Shown here piece after piece: positions 17,966-26,294 of a stretch of 35,904 bases of DNA (within the stretch, counting starts at the first letter, position 1; each line of letters starts with the position of its first letter). The notes under the pieces were generated by a model. The model saw nothing but the letters and a program-made list of their open reading frames with translations, had not been told where the DNA came from and made no database searches. A program made the position numbers and the translations under genes. This DNA comes from Gammaproteobacteria bacterium. GTDB lineage: Bacteria; Pseudomonadota; Gammaproteobacteria; Pseudomonadales; Pseudomonadaceae. The DNA lies in assembly GCA_903970465.1 (NCBI GenBank), contig CAJCIO010000002.1:1-35904 (forward strand), read 5' to 3'.

Positions 17966-20173
17966 TCAAGCCTTGAGCTTGCGCAGGTTGCTGACAACCG
18001 AATCCAGCGCGCGATCGAACAGCAGGGTGTCGTCCAGCACCCGCACGTGGCCTTCGTCAAACTCCAGCGCCAGCTGTGTACGAGTGCGTTCGAGGACTTT
18101 CATCCCAGTGCGGTTGACGAAGATGTACTTGCCGGTGGACTCGATGATCGCCGTCAGCTTGCAGCGCAGGGTGAATTCCTCATCCTCGCGGATCTCGAGC
18201 CAACTGCCCAGACGCAACTTGTCGACTTCCACGAGCCCGGCATCGTCATCGGCCAGGGCGATCTGCGCGTCGGCCGCAAGCGTCTCGGTGCCTTCCAGTA
18301 CTATCTCTTCAAGTATGGCGACCATCGGTGGCTCTTCATGGGCAGCCGCCGGGTCGATGCTTTGCAACTCACGCTGAAAGGCCTGCACGTGCAGCGCTTC
18401 GAGCTGGCTGAAGAATTCGCCCGTGGCGAACGGGTCGAACGCCGAGCTGGTCAGGCCGTCACGCAGGGCCTTGAGCAGCCCTGGTACCAGCTCCAGCAAG
18501 CGCATGCGCGCGGCCGGTTCGTCGTGTGGCTCGACGCTCCAGATCAGGTCGTCCATGGTGCGCAGGCCGCTGGCCCACTCAGGCGACTTGACGCCATGCT
18601 TGAGGCACACCAGCAGGAGGACCTTGCTCCATGCCTCTTCCAGCAGACGCACCACCACCTCGGGCAGGGTCTTGCCGAACAACCGTTGGTTCAACTCGAC
18701 CTGCACCAGGCGCCGTGCAAGGTCGGCCTTGGCGCGCCCTTCTTCGGCATCGCGGGTGCGCTGCTCGAGCAGTTCACTACGGCGGCGTTCGTCGGCGCTG
18801 AAAGCCAGAAAATCCACCAGCAGCTCGGAAAACAGCGCCGGGTCGTCGACAAAGTCATTGAGCAGGCGCTGGACGATCTGCTCGATGCGCATATAAAGGC
18901 TGTCGCGCTGATGATCATCACGCCCGCCCCAGCCCATCGCCGCCGAGGCGATTTCGTTGAGCAGGCGACGGGCGGGGTGGCTGCCGCGCGAGAAGAAGCT
19001 CTTGTCCAGCACCGCCACTTTGAGCATCGGAATCTGCAAACGGCCGATCAGCAACTTGAGCGAGTCCGGCAAGCTGCCATCGTCGAGGATAAACTCAAAC
19101 AGCATGGCGATCAGATTGATGACGTCTTCGTCGACCACACCCACCACACGAAACTTGCCACTCTTGACGCTGACCCGCGTCAGCAGCTGTTCAAGCTGAT
19201 AGCGCAGGTCGAAGTCATCCTGATGCGCCGGAGCATTCGGCACGTATTGCTGCAAGTGCGAAAGCAGGCGCATGAGGTCATTGGTGGAGATCGGCTGCGG
19301 CTCGCTGTGGCTTTCCATCTTCGGCGCAACACTGCCACGCAGGCCATGGATCAGATCCTGCAGCGCCGTGAAGACTTCCTGCACGGCCTGGTCCGGCGGT
19401 GGCTGGGGTGCGCCACTGCTGCTGGGGATGTCGTTGTTGTGGCGTGGGCGTGGCGGCGGGCGATCTTCGGCACGACGGGTCGGCGCGGCTTTGAGCTCGG
19501 GCAGAATACCGGTGGCGATGAGCAACTGGTTGGCGTCACCGTAAAGTTTTTCGGTGTCGCTCAGCACGTATTTTTCGAACAGCTTGAGGATGATCAGCTT
19601 GACCTTGATCTCCACCCCCAGATTTCGCCCGGCCTGCAGGAAAAAATCGCAGAGCATCGCAGGGCCCATGGGGTTGGTGGAGTCTTCGAGGCGGCGCGGC
19701 ACCAGGGTGTTGAGGCGTGTGGTGAGCTGGCCGAGGGCAAACCCGTCACGCGCGAACACCTTGCCGACCATGGCATCCAGGGCCACGGTGCGCTCGAGTT
19801 CGTCGTTGGGCACCAGCGCGAGTTTGTCATAGCTCATGGCCGGTGCCGACTCTTGAGCCACATCATATTGACCGATACGAACGAAGGCTTCGTAGAACTT
19901 GTCCAGAAACCCCCGCTCGATACTCTTTCGCTTGAGGCGCAAGTCGCGCATGGCCTCGAAGAAGTTGTTCTGATCAACATTGTTCTGAGCCTTGTCGGCC
20001 ATCTCGAACAGCGTGTCATCAGCATTGTCGAACAATGCCTGCAGCGCATGTTTCAACTGCTGTGCAGCTTTATCACGCACTTGCAGGAGGACCACAGGCA
20101 AACGAGCGAGCGGCGCACTGGCAACCTGTTCGGCCGCTTTGTTCAAGGGCACCACATTCCCGTCGTTCTGCAT
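17966..20173 (-). CDS. DUF1631-family protein
   Basis: This 735-residue protein of the DUF1631 family has unknown biochemical role. It is highly charged and largely helical with no signal peptide or membrane segment, so it is cytoplasmic. It has a disordered Pro/Arg/His-rich linker around residues 228-255 (RRAEDRPPPRPRHNND...PQPPPDQ) and a run of acidic and aromatic helices after. The C-terminal part around residues 620-720 (VDKLRLGSWLEIREDEEFTLRCKL) looks like a small beta-barrel of PilZ-like type, which hints at cyclic-di-GMP or RNA binding but is not proof. The ATG at 20173 follows a GGGGG stretch, and the frame upstream of it is not family-like. It sits between ampD and nadC, as in P. aeruginosa. 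Confidence 0.85.
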   Translation of the reverse strand: MQNDGNVVPLNKAAEQVASAPLARLPVVLLQVRDKAAQQLKHALQALFDNADDTLFEMADKAQNNVDQNNFFEAMRDLRLKRKSIERGFLDKFYEAFVRIGQYDVAQESAPAMSYDKLALVPNDELERTVALDAMVGKVFARDGFALGQLTTRLNTLVPRRLEDSTNPMGPAMLCDFFLQAGRNLGVEIKVKLIILKLFEKYVLSDTEKLYGDANQLLIATGILPELKAAPTRRAEDRPPPRPRHNNDIPSSSGAPQPPPDQAVQEVFTALQDLIHGLRGSVAPKMESHSEPQPISTNDLMRLLSHLQQYVPNAPAHQDDFDLRYQLEQLLTRVSVKSGKFRVVGVVDEDVINLIAMLFEFILDDGSLPDSLKLLIGRLQIPMLKVAVLDKSFFSRGSHPARRLLNEIASAAMGWGGRDDHQRDSLYMRIEQIVQRLLNDFVDDPALFSELLVDFLAFSADERRRSELLEQRTRDAEEGRAKADLARRLVQVELNQRLFGKTLPEVVVRLLEEAWSKVLLLVCLKHGVKSPEWASGLRTMDDLIWSVEPHDEPAARMRLLELVPGLLKALRDGLTSSAFDPFATGEFFSQLEALHVQAFQRELQSIDPAAAHEEPPMVAILEEIVLEGTETLAADAQIALADDDAGLVEVDKLRLGSWLEIREDEEFTLRCKLTAIIESTGKYIFVNRTGMKVLERTRTQLALEFDEGHVRVLDDTLLFDRALDSVVSNLRKLKA

Positions 20174-20546
20174 GCTTGCCCCCTGCCAGAGTAGATTCGG
20201 AACCCAATATAAGAGATCGTTCACTGCAAGCCCTGGCATCCAAGCACCGCACGCCTGCTGAGCACTCTTTGTCAGAGTTGAACAACAGAAGTTCACGGCT
20301 CAAGGAAAAAACGTCAATGACGTGACGTCAATAACTAGGCGCGCATTATTATGCGAAATCCCGATGGCTTGCTAGTGTCTTCACTGCAAAGAGCACCTGC
20401 TGAGTCATAGACCACAAAACAAAAATAAAGTTGAACGAATACCGACCAAAGGCACGATTTTTTCCGGCGCGTAGTGGCCATATGCCAAAGGTTACCTCCC
20501 TGCACTTTGCTGCCTATAATCGCCGCACTTGTTCAGGGAGCCCGCC
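20174..20546. other. Divergent gap between the DUF1631 gene and nadC
   Basis: 373 bases lie between the two divergent starts. The only structured element I see is ACGTCA repeated at 20311 and 20325 around TGACGTGACGTCA, ending in the perfect octamer TGACGTCA (20323-20330). I see no convincing -35/-10 pair and no coding frame. Confidence 0.4.
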
Positions 20547-21395
20547 ATGCCGAATCTACGCCTCGCCGACCTCACCGCCGAAATCGAAGCCAATGTGCGC
20601 CGCGCACTGCTCGAGGACGTCGGCAGCGGCGATATCACCGCTCAGTTGATCCCTGCCGAGCGCCTGGCCAAAGCCACGATCATCACCCGCGACGACTGCA
20701 CCATCAGCGGCAGCGCCTGGGTCGACGCGGTATTTCGTCAGCTCGATCCGCGGGTCGCGGTGCACTGGCAGGTCAGCGACGGCCAACGCGCCACGGGCAA
20801 TCAACCGCTGTTTCATCTCGAAGGCCCAGCGCGATCCCTGCTGACCGGCGAGCGTACGGCGCTCAATTTCTTGCAGATGCTTTCGGCCGTGGCCACTCGC
20901 GCGCACTATTTCGCCGACAAGGTCGCCGACACACAGGTCAAGCTGCTCGACACCCGCAAGACCCTGCCAGGCCTGCGCCTGGCGCAGAAATACGCCGTCA
21001 CGTGCGGCGGCTGCCATAACCACCGCATCGGCCTGTACGACGCTTTCCTGATCAAGGAAAACCACATCGCAGCGTGCGGCGGCATCGCCCACGCGATCAG
21101 CGCCGCGCACCGTATCGCGCCGGGAAAACCGGTGGAAATCGAAGTCGAGAGCCTGTCCGAATTGAAAGAAGCGCTGGATGCCGGGGCCGACATCATCATG
21201 CTCGACGAGTTGAGCCTGGACGACATGCGCGAAGCGGTACGACTGAACGCCGGCCGCGCCAAACTGGAAGCCAGCGGCGGCATCAATGACAGCACCCTGC
21301 GGGTAATTGCCGAAACCGGGGTGGATTACATCTCCATCGGCGCCATGACCAAGGATGTCAAGGCAGTTGATCTGTCCATGCGCTTGAGCCTGTAG
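20547..21395 (+). CDS. nadC: Nicotinate-nucleotide pyrophosphorylase (carboxylating)
   Basis: This 282-residue quinolinate phosphoribosyltransferase makes nicotinate mononucleotide from quinolinate and PRPP in de novo NAD synthesis. Motifs present are [45 protein letters not shown] for substrate and phosphate contacts, and [12 protein letters not shown] and LEASGGIN in the barrel. The length equals the P. aeruginosa enzyme. The ATG at 20547 is preceded by GGGAG, and an upstream ATG at 20529 adds only six residues. Its stop is one base from the stop of the next, convergent gene. Confidence 0.96.
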   Translation: MPNLRLADLTAEIEANVRRALLEDVGSGDITAQLIPAERLAKATIITRDDCTISGSAWVDAVFRQLDPRVAVHWQVSDGQRATGNQPLFHLEGPARSLLTGERTALNFLQMLSAVATRAHYFADKVADTQVKLLDTRKTLPGLRLAQKYAVTCGGCHNHRIGLYDAFLIKENHIAACGGIAHAISAAHRIAPGKPVEIEVESLSELKEALDAGADIIMLDELSLDDMREAVRLNAGRAKLEASGGINDSTLRVIAETGVDYISIGAMTKDVKAVDLSMRLSL

Positions 21396-21396
21396 A

Positions 21397-21618
21397 TCAG
21401 GCACTGCCCCACATCAGCAGCGCACCGATCGCGAACAATCCCACCGATACTGCCGTCGACGTCCGTCCTACCCACTGGATGGACTGCCGACAGTCATGCC
21501 ACCAGCTGTCATCGGGCTGCGCCTGTGCATGCAGCTCCATGAACATCGCCACCAACCCCACCAAGGGAATAGCCATCGCCAGCGCCAGATAACCGGTCAA
21601 GGTGTAGCTCGTTTCCAT
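21397..21618 (-). CDS. Small two-helix membrane protein, uncharacterised
   Basis: This 73-residue protein has two hydrophobic segments (about 9-28, LALAMAIPLVGLVAMF, and 56-71, VSVGLFAIGALLMW) joined by a polar loop with the Trp-rich QPDDSWWHDCRQS. The topology suggests a small inner-membrane protein with both ends on the same side. A strong GGGGGG purine run precedes the ATG at 21618. The open frame extends to 21954 but would run antisense through a decayed toxin gene, so the short version is preferred. I do not recognise a family. It is convergent with nadC. Confidence 0.65.
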   Translation of the reverse strand: METSYTLTGYLALAMAIPLVGLVAMFMELHAQAQPDDSWWHDCRQSIQWVGRTSTAVSVGLFAIGALLMWGSA

Positions 21619-21773
21619 GGATTGTGCCCCCCTTGCATGTTTATGCCTTGGGGGATTAGTAAGGGTGAAGGCAGGAAAGTTTCCAGGGCTGACGAATGGT
21701 CGTGGCATGCCGCGATTAGCAAATTGCCCTGAAAAGACCGAAATACCGGTCTTTACATGGAGCCAAAACATGC

Positions 21774-22000
21774 AAAGCGTCTTGGCCAGCACCTTACTCA
21801 GCGTATCGGAGCGGAAAACGAATCCTGGGGTCCCCGCTGACGCACCGCTCGGACTCCAAGACCACGACAACATCAAGCTGCGAAGCGCGGGGTATCCACT
21901 GGTGTAACGACTGGAGGATTCGCACACCGGCGTCACGGTAGTCGCCGTCGGCAAACGCGAGCAGAGCGATCTTTACCTTTCAGCGAAAAATCGATCCTGA
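21774..22000 (+). pseudogene. Decayed RelE/ParE-family toxin gene
   Basis: Translation of the frame containing 21905 gives a RelE-like C-terminal half: a segment like NPGVPADAPLGLQDHDNIKL, then RSAGYPLV, a TAA stop at 21905-21907, RLEDSHTG, and VTVVAVGKREQSDLYLSA, ending at TGA 21998-22000. Typical RelE toxins have KIKLRSAGYRLVY-x-VED and VVAVGKRERS-x-VY here, so the TAA sits exactly where the conserved Tyr codon is expected. The N-terminal third is not recognisable and no antitoxin gene is adjacent. The gene is thus truncated and broken. The left boundary is approximate. Confidence 0.7.
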
Positions 22001-22081
22001 TTCTGCCCAGCCCTTTAATCCAACCGCACTCTTCCCACTCACTACAGTCCCATTGTTTTACGACCTTGCAGGGGCAAGCAC

Positions 22082-22276
22082 ATGGCAATTTCGGTGAAGA
22101 AACTCAGCGGCGAGGAAATCCCTGAACATCTGCGCGCCGAGGATCCAGTGCCCGATGTGGTGTTTCAGGTAGAGGGCGCCGATGGCCAGATTCACCATCG
22201 GCGCACCGATGTGGAAGCGGCGGCGCTGGCGGTCGAGTTGAGCGAGCAAGAGAAATCCGACTCGCACAATGCCTAG
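22082..22276 (+). CDS. Small acidic protein, uncharacterised
   Basis: This 64-residue acidic protein begins MAISVKKLSGEEIPEHLRAE. It has no membrane segment or cysteine. An AGGGG ribosome site lies ahead of the ATG, and the acid-rich tail (VELSEQEKSD) gives it a real-protein look. I do not recognise a family. It overlaps the end of the convergent next gene by 4 bases. Confidence 0.6.
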   Translation: MAISVKKLSGEEIPEHLRAEDPVPDVVFQVEGADGQIHHRRTDVEAAALAVELSEQEKSDSHNA

Positions 22277-22527
22277 AGCAGCCAAGCCTCGACGACGCGA
22301 TGGTCGAGGTCTTCCCACTCGGCCATGCCGATCACCCGAGTAGTATTGAGCCCGCGCAGATAGCCGCGCAACTGTTGCCCGGCGGCAGTCCTGGCGCCGG
22401 GTTCGGCCAGTTCGTCGTGCAGGACACTTTCATACTGCTCAAGATAATCGTCTACCCGGTCACGGTATTCAGGCAACACGGCGTCACGAATTCGATCGAA
22501 GGTACGGCGCTTTTGCGGAGCGTTCAC
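22273..22527 (-). CDS. Small helical protein, uncharacterised
   Basis: This 84-residue charged and probably all-helical protein starts NAPQKRRTFDRIRDAV and contains DDYLEQYESVLHDELAEPGA and a C-terminal VIGMAEWEDLDHRVVEAWLL. It uses a GTG start at 22527 preceded by AGAGAGG at good spacing. There is no signal peptide or catalytic motif. No family recognised. It is divergent from nothing nearby and tail-to-tail with the 22082 gene. Confidence 0.6.
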   Translation of the reverse strand: MNAPQKRRTFDRIRDAVLPEYRDRVDDYLEQYESVLHDELAEPGARTAAGQQLRGYLRGLNTTRVIGMAEWEDLDHRVVEAWLL

Positions 22528-22642
22528 GGTGGCCTCTCTTTGGTGGTGGCGGGAAGCTGAACCGAGTGTAGAGCAACGATGCCCCCGGCCGGTAGGGGGT
22601 GAAATCTATTGCCACTATTGGCCTCTTCGATGTGACGTGCCC

Positions 22643-23692
22643 TCAGCAGCTCTCCCGCTCGATCACCTTGCACTCCAGCAGGTTCAAGCGCTGCACCTCC
22701 CCCTCAATCCCCAGCACGCCCAGACTTTCCAGGACCCGAGTCGCCGCCAGCACGCCGATTTCCAGCGCTGGCGGCTTGAGCGTGCTGAGGCTTGGCATGA
22801 GCATTTGCGCGAACGGAAAGTCGCCAAAGCCCAGGATCGCGCAGTCCCGGGGAATACTCAGGCCCGCACGCTGCCCAGCCAGCAAAGCGCCGGCGGCGAG
22901 GTTGTCGTTGGCGAAGATGATTGCGTCCGGTGGCTCGGCGAGGGCCATCAAGGCCTGCATCGCCTGCTTGCCTGCCTCGAAAGGCGCATTGGCCGCATCC
23001 GGCGTAAACACTTGCGGGGTCATGCCCAGATCGATCAGGGTCGCGGCGTAGCCATCGCAGCGCTCAACGGCACTGAGGTCGCCCGGCGCACTGTTGAGCA
23101 CGTAGGCGATTCGCCGGTAGCCTTTGCCATGCAGGTAACGGGCGCTCTGGATACCCACCTCATGGTGCGAGAAGCCGATCTGCACAGGTGCCCGATCCGG
23201 TTGGTAATCCCAGGTTTCAATCAGCGGAATATCGGCTTGGGCGAGCATTTTTTCGGTCGTGGGCGAATGAAAATGCCCGGTCACCACCAAGGCTGCCGGC
23301 GACCAGCCGAGGAAGGCCCGCACCGCGCTCTGTTCTTTTTCCTGATCGAAATAGCTGGAGGCCAACAGCGTCTGGTAGCCATGGCGGCTGAGAGTATCGC
23401 TGAAGCCCTGCAGCGTATCGGCGAAGATCGGCCCGGAGATGTTCGGCACCACCATGCCGACGATACGCCCGCGCGCCGACGCCAGGCCACCCGCCACCAG
23501 ATTGGGCACATAACCGAGCTCGGCCACAGCGGCGGCGATCTTTTCGCGTTGCTCGGGCGAGACCTGATCGGGCTGATTGAAGTAGCGCGAGATCATCATC
23601 GTCGACACCCCCAGATGCGCCGCCACGGCTGCGAGAGTAGTGCGCCCCGCCGAACGCCGCTTGCTGCGCGACGGGCCTTTGGAATCGCTCAA
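22643..23692 (-). CDS. LacI-family transcriptional regulator of the TonB/monooxygenase cluster
   Basis: This 349-residue repressor-type regulator has a basic leader (KGPSRSKRRSAGR), then the LacI helix-turn-helix (TTLAAVAAHLGVSTMMISRY, about 18-37) and hinge, then an effector-binding domain (RGRIVGMVVPNISGPIFADTLQ...; FANDNLAAGALLAGQRAGLSIP). It resembles the GntR/gluconate-type branch, but the ligand cannot be read. The start is TTG at 23692 with AGGAG 8 bases upstream. It is divergent from the TonB receptor gene, and the palindrome at 23781 is its natural operator candidate. LacI control usually implies a sugar or sugar-acid inducer, unusual beside sulfonate-type genes. Confidence 0.85.
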   Translation of the reverse strand: MSDSKGPSRSKRRSAGRTTLAAVAAHLGVSTMMISRYFNQPDQVSPEQREKIAAAVAELGYVPNLVAGGLASARGRIVGMVVPNISGPIFADTLQGFSDTLSRHGYQTLLASSYFDQEKEQSAVRAFLGWSPAALVVTGHFHSPTTEKMLAQADIPLIETWDYQPDRAPVQIGFSHHEVGIQSARYLHGKGYRRIAYVLNSAPGDLSAVERCDGYAATLIDLGMTPQVFTPDAANAPFEAGKQAMQALMALAEPPDAIIFANDNLAAGALLAGQRAGLSIPRDCAILGFGDFPFAQMLMPSLSTLKPPALEIGVLAATRVLESLGVLGIEGEVQRLNLLECKVIERESC

Positions 23693-23745
23693 AGGGATGC
23701 TCCTGCGCTATAGATAAAAGACATAAGAAGGTAATTTTTGATTAT

Positions 23746-23775
23746 TTGACGATCTATAAGAGACTTGATGATACT
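23746..23775 (+). promoter_or_regulatory. Promoter of the TonB receptor gene
   Basis: The -35 TTGACG (23746-23751) matches five of six consensus bases. The -10 GATACT (23770-23775) matches four, with 18 bases between. The predicted start falls near 23782, inside the palindrome that follows. Confidence 0.55.
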
Positions 23776-23780
23776 TGCAC

Positions 23781-23794
23781 CGTTAGCGCTAACG
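23781..23794. promoter_or_regulatory. LacI-family operator palindrome
   Basis: CGTTAGCGCTAACG is a perfect 14-base palindrome with the central GC step common in LacI-family operators. It covers the predicted transcription start of the TonB receptor gene and lies 88 bases upstream of the divergent LacI-family gene. A bound repressor would block initiation. Confidence 0.7.
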
Positions 23795-23913
23795 AAGTGT
23801 TTTATCGCCTGCTACTCGCATGAGCGAATGCCGCCGAACACTCCATGCACTTTATCGCTGCAGCGGTCGCAGAACCGTAGCAGTTCGGCATTCATCCAAG
23901 CGAGCACCCATCC

Positions 23914-26130
23914 ATGCAGCAACACTTCGGGGACACACTTAAACCCGCGCACCTGGCCCAGGCCGTCGCGGCCGCACTCACGCTGATCAGTCTGCCCGGC
24001 TATGCGGCCGACAGCAGCAGCGGCCAGTCAGTATCACTGCAAGCCGTCACCGTAACCGCGACCCGCCGCGAGGAATCGCTGCAGAAAGTCCCGGTGGCCG
24101 TCACGGTGGTCGACGGCGAACAGCTGGAGCGCGACAACCGCACCGATATCGCCACCATCGCCCAGCAGATACCGACCCTGAATTTCCGCACCAACGCCTC
24201 GAACAAGGACACCTCGCTGTTCATCCGCGGCGTCGGCACCATCTCGACCTCACCCGGCGTCGAGCCGACCGTCGCCACGGTCGTCGACGGCGTGGTCTAC
24301 GGTCGCCCCGGCCAGGCTACCCTCGACCTGCTCGACCTGGAGCGCATTGAAGTGCTGCGCGGCCCCCAAGGCACATTGTTCGGCAAGAACGCCTCGGCCG
24401 GTGTGCTCAACGTCATCACCAAAGCGCCCAGCGCCGAAACCCACGGTTACATCGACCAGTCGTTTTACACCGGCACCGAAAGCCGCACGCGCTTCGGCAT
24501 CGGCGGCACCCTGGTGCCCGACGTGCTCAGGGGCTCGCTGACCGGCCTGGTGGGCAGCTACGACGGCAACGTCGACAACAAGGCCAACGGCCAGGAAGTC
24601 AACGGCTACAACCGCAAGGGCCTGCGCGGCAAGCTGGAGTTCACCCCCAACGAAAACGTCAAGCTGACGCTGATCGGCGACTACATGCAAAACCACAGCG
24701 ACGCGCCCAACGGCGTGATCAGCCAGTCGCTGACCCCGGCCTTCGCCAACGCCCTGTCGCCGGTGACCGCCAGCAGCGACAACCGCAACATCGTCAGCGA
24801 CTACCGCAGCCACGTCGAGGACACCAACAAGGGCCTGTCCGCCCAGCTCGACTGGAACCTGGGCGATTACACCCTGACCTCGATCACCGCCTGGCGCGGC
24901 TGGGACAACACCCAGTGGCAGGACGGCGACCGCCTGGCGACCATCAGCACAGCCTTCCCAGGCACCGAGGACAAGGGCGACCTGAGCTACGATCAGTATT
25001 CGCAAGAACTGCGCCTGGCCTCGCCCAAAGGGCAATTCCTCGAATATGTCGGCGGGTTGTTCTACATGCACGGCAAGGACGACGAGACGTACAGCCGCAC
25101 GCTGCGCACCACCACCGCCGTCAACAGCGGCGTGGCCAACTACAGCACCACCAGCGACAGCTACTCGGCGTTCGGCGAGACCACGCTCAATTTCACCTCG
25201 CGCCTGCGCGGCATTGCCGGCCTGCGCTGGACCCACGACCAGCTCGAGTACGATCACCGCCGCGTGTCGACCTCGGCCACCACCGTCAGCGGCATTCAGC
25301 CGAGCACCAGCAGCTCCGGCTCGGTGGACGAAGACGGCTGGTCCGGGCGCCTGGGCGCGCAGTTCGACCTGACCGACACCGTCATGGCCTACCTCACCTA
25401 CTCGCGCGGCTACAAGGGCCCGGCCTACAACGTGTTCTTCAACATGCAGCCGCGCGACACCGGCGCGCTCAAGCCCGAGACCTCCAACAACTGGGAGCTG
25501 GGCCTCAAGGCGACCAGCTTCGACAACCGCCTGACCACCAACCTGGCGGTGTTCCACAGCGAATACGACAACTACCAGGCCAACTTCTACGACACCGTCG
25601 CCGGCCAAGTGGTGACTCGCTTGATCAACGCCGGCAGCGTCAGCACCGAAGGCGTCGAGGCCGACTACGCCTTGCAGGCCGGCCGCAACCTGAAACTCTC
25701 CGGGGCGCTGGCCTACACCCGCGCGCGCATCGACAGCTTCGCCTGCCCGGCGGGCGCGGCGGCCTCGTGCGACGTCAACGGCAAGACCCTGCCCTTCAGC
25801 CCGGACTGGAAAAGCTACGTGCGCGCCGACTACAGCATCCCGCTGGACAACGGCCTGGATGTCGAGCTGAGCACCGATTACAACTGGCAAAGCGAAGTGC
25901 AGTACGACATCAGCCAGAACCCCGACACCAAACAGGGCGCCTATGGCATCTGGAATGCCAGCGTCGCCCTGGCCGATTACAGCAACGGCTGGCGCGTGGC
26001 GTTGCTGGCGAAGAACCTGACCGACAAGTCCTATTCGCCGCTGCTGGCCAGCGGCACCGGGTATATCTACCGCGCGGTGGCGCGCGACGATCAGCGGTAT
26101 TTCGGGGTGCAGTTGCGCAAGGATTTTTGA
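23914..26130 (+). CDS. TonB-dependent receptor, substrate unknown
   Basis: This 738-residue outer-membrane receptor has a signal peptide ending near GYA-ADSS (about residue 32). A TonB box-like VTVTATRREES follows. The plug is at about 50-165 (KVPVAVTVVDGEQL, FIRGVGT, VDGVVYGRPGQA, LRGPQGTLFGKNASAG) and the barrel ends in YFGVQLRKDF. It lacks an N-terminal signalling domain. It is the subtype with a VPVAVTVVDG plug rather than the siderophore-type plug of piuA. Its neighbours (FMN monooxygenase, aldo/keto reductase, sulfonate-type binding protein) suggest uptake of an organic compound rather than iron, which is inference. No Fur-like site is seen upstream. The ribosome site is weak (GAGC). 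Confidence 0.88.
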   Translation: MQQHFGDTLKPAHLAQAVAAALTLISLPGYAADSSSGQSVSLQAVTVTATRREESLQKVPVAVTVVDGEQLERDNRTDIATIAQQIPTLNFRTNASNKDTSLFIRGVGTISTSPGVEPTVATVVDGVVYGRPGQATLDLLDLERIEVLRGPQGTLFGKNASAGVLNVITKAPSAETHGYIDQSFYTGTESRTRFGIGGTLVPDVLRGSLTGLVGSYDGNVDNKANGQEVNGYNRKGLRGKLEFTPNENVKLTLIGDYMQNHSDAPNGVISQSLTPAFANALSPVTASSDNRNIVSDYRSHVEDTNKGLSAQLDWNLGDYTLTSITAWRGWDNTQWQDGDRLATISTAFPGTEDKGDLSYDQYSQELRLASPKGQFLEYVGGLFYMHGKDDETYSRTLRTTTAVNSGVANYSTTSDSYSAFGETTLNFTSRLRGIAGLRWTHDQLEYDHRRVSTSATTVSGIQPSTSSSGSVDEDGWSGRLGAQFDLTDTVMAYLTYSRGYKGPAYNVFFNMQPRDTGALKPETSNNWELGLKATSFDNRLTTNLAVFHSEYDNYQANFYDTVAGQVVTRLINAGSVSTEGVEADYALQAGRNLKLSGALAYTRARIDSFACPAGAAASCDVNGKTLPFSPDWKSYVRADYSIPLDNGLDVELSTDYNWQSEVQYDISQNPDTKQGAYGIWNASVALADYSNGWRVALLAKNLTDKSYSPLLASGTGYIYRAVARDDQRYFGVQLRKDF

Positions 26131-26168
26131 TCGACTGAAGGCGATAGGAGATGTCGCCTGATTCGGCC

Positions 26169-26257
26169 TCTTCGCCGCCGAACACGCAACCTTGCTTCCA
26201 CAGTGCGAACAGATGTATTGGCGGACACCTGTGGGAGCATGGCTCGCCTGCGAAGAC
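26169..26257. repeat. REP doublet between the TonB receptor and monooxygenase genes
   Basis: An inverted pair runs from TCTTCGCCGCCGAACACGCA..CTTGCTTCCACAG (26169-26203) to CTGTGGGAGCATGGCTCGCC..GAAGAC (26229-26257). It sits inside the likely transcription unit, in a 164-base gap, and could trim or pause the message between the two genes. Confidence 0.7.
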
Positions 26258-26294
26258 GCCCGCCGCCACACCGCTCATTCACAAGGACCCCGCT

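Noticed and set aside
17426..20194. A 922-codon plus-strand open frame across ampD and the DUF1631 gene
   Set aside because: It spans two clear minus-strand genes and their gap, has no recognisable motif and has shadow-like composition.
20297..20546. TGACGTCA octamer before nadC as a defined operator
   Set aside because: An 8-base palindrome is too short to name a regulator, and NadR/NrtR-type sites do not match. It is noted only as a structured spot.
22529..23713. A 394-codon plus-strand frame opposite the LacI-family gene
   Set aside because: It is an antisense shadow with Arg/His/Gln-rich composition. The LacI-family protein has an intact helix-turn-helix and effector domain.
24250..26271. 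A 673-codon minus-strand frame opposite the second TonB receptor gene
   Set aside because: It has Val/Ala/Gly-rich composition typical of the antisense frame of GC-rich genes, and the receptor on the plus strand is complete.
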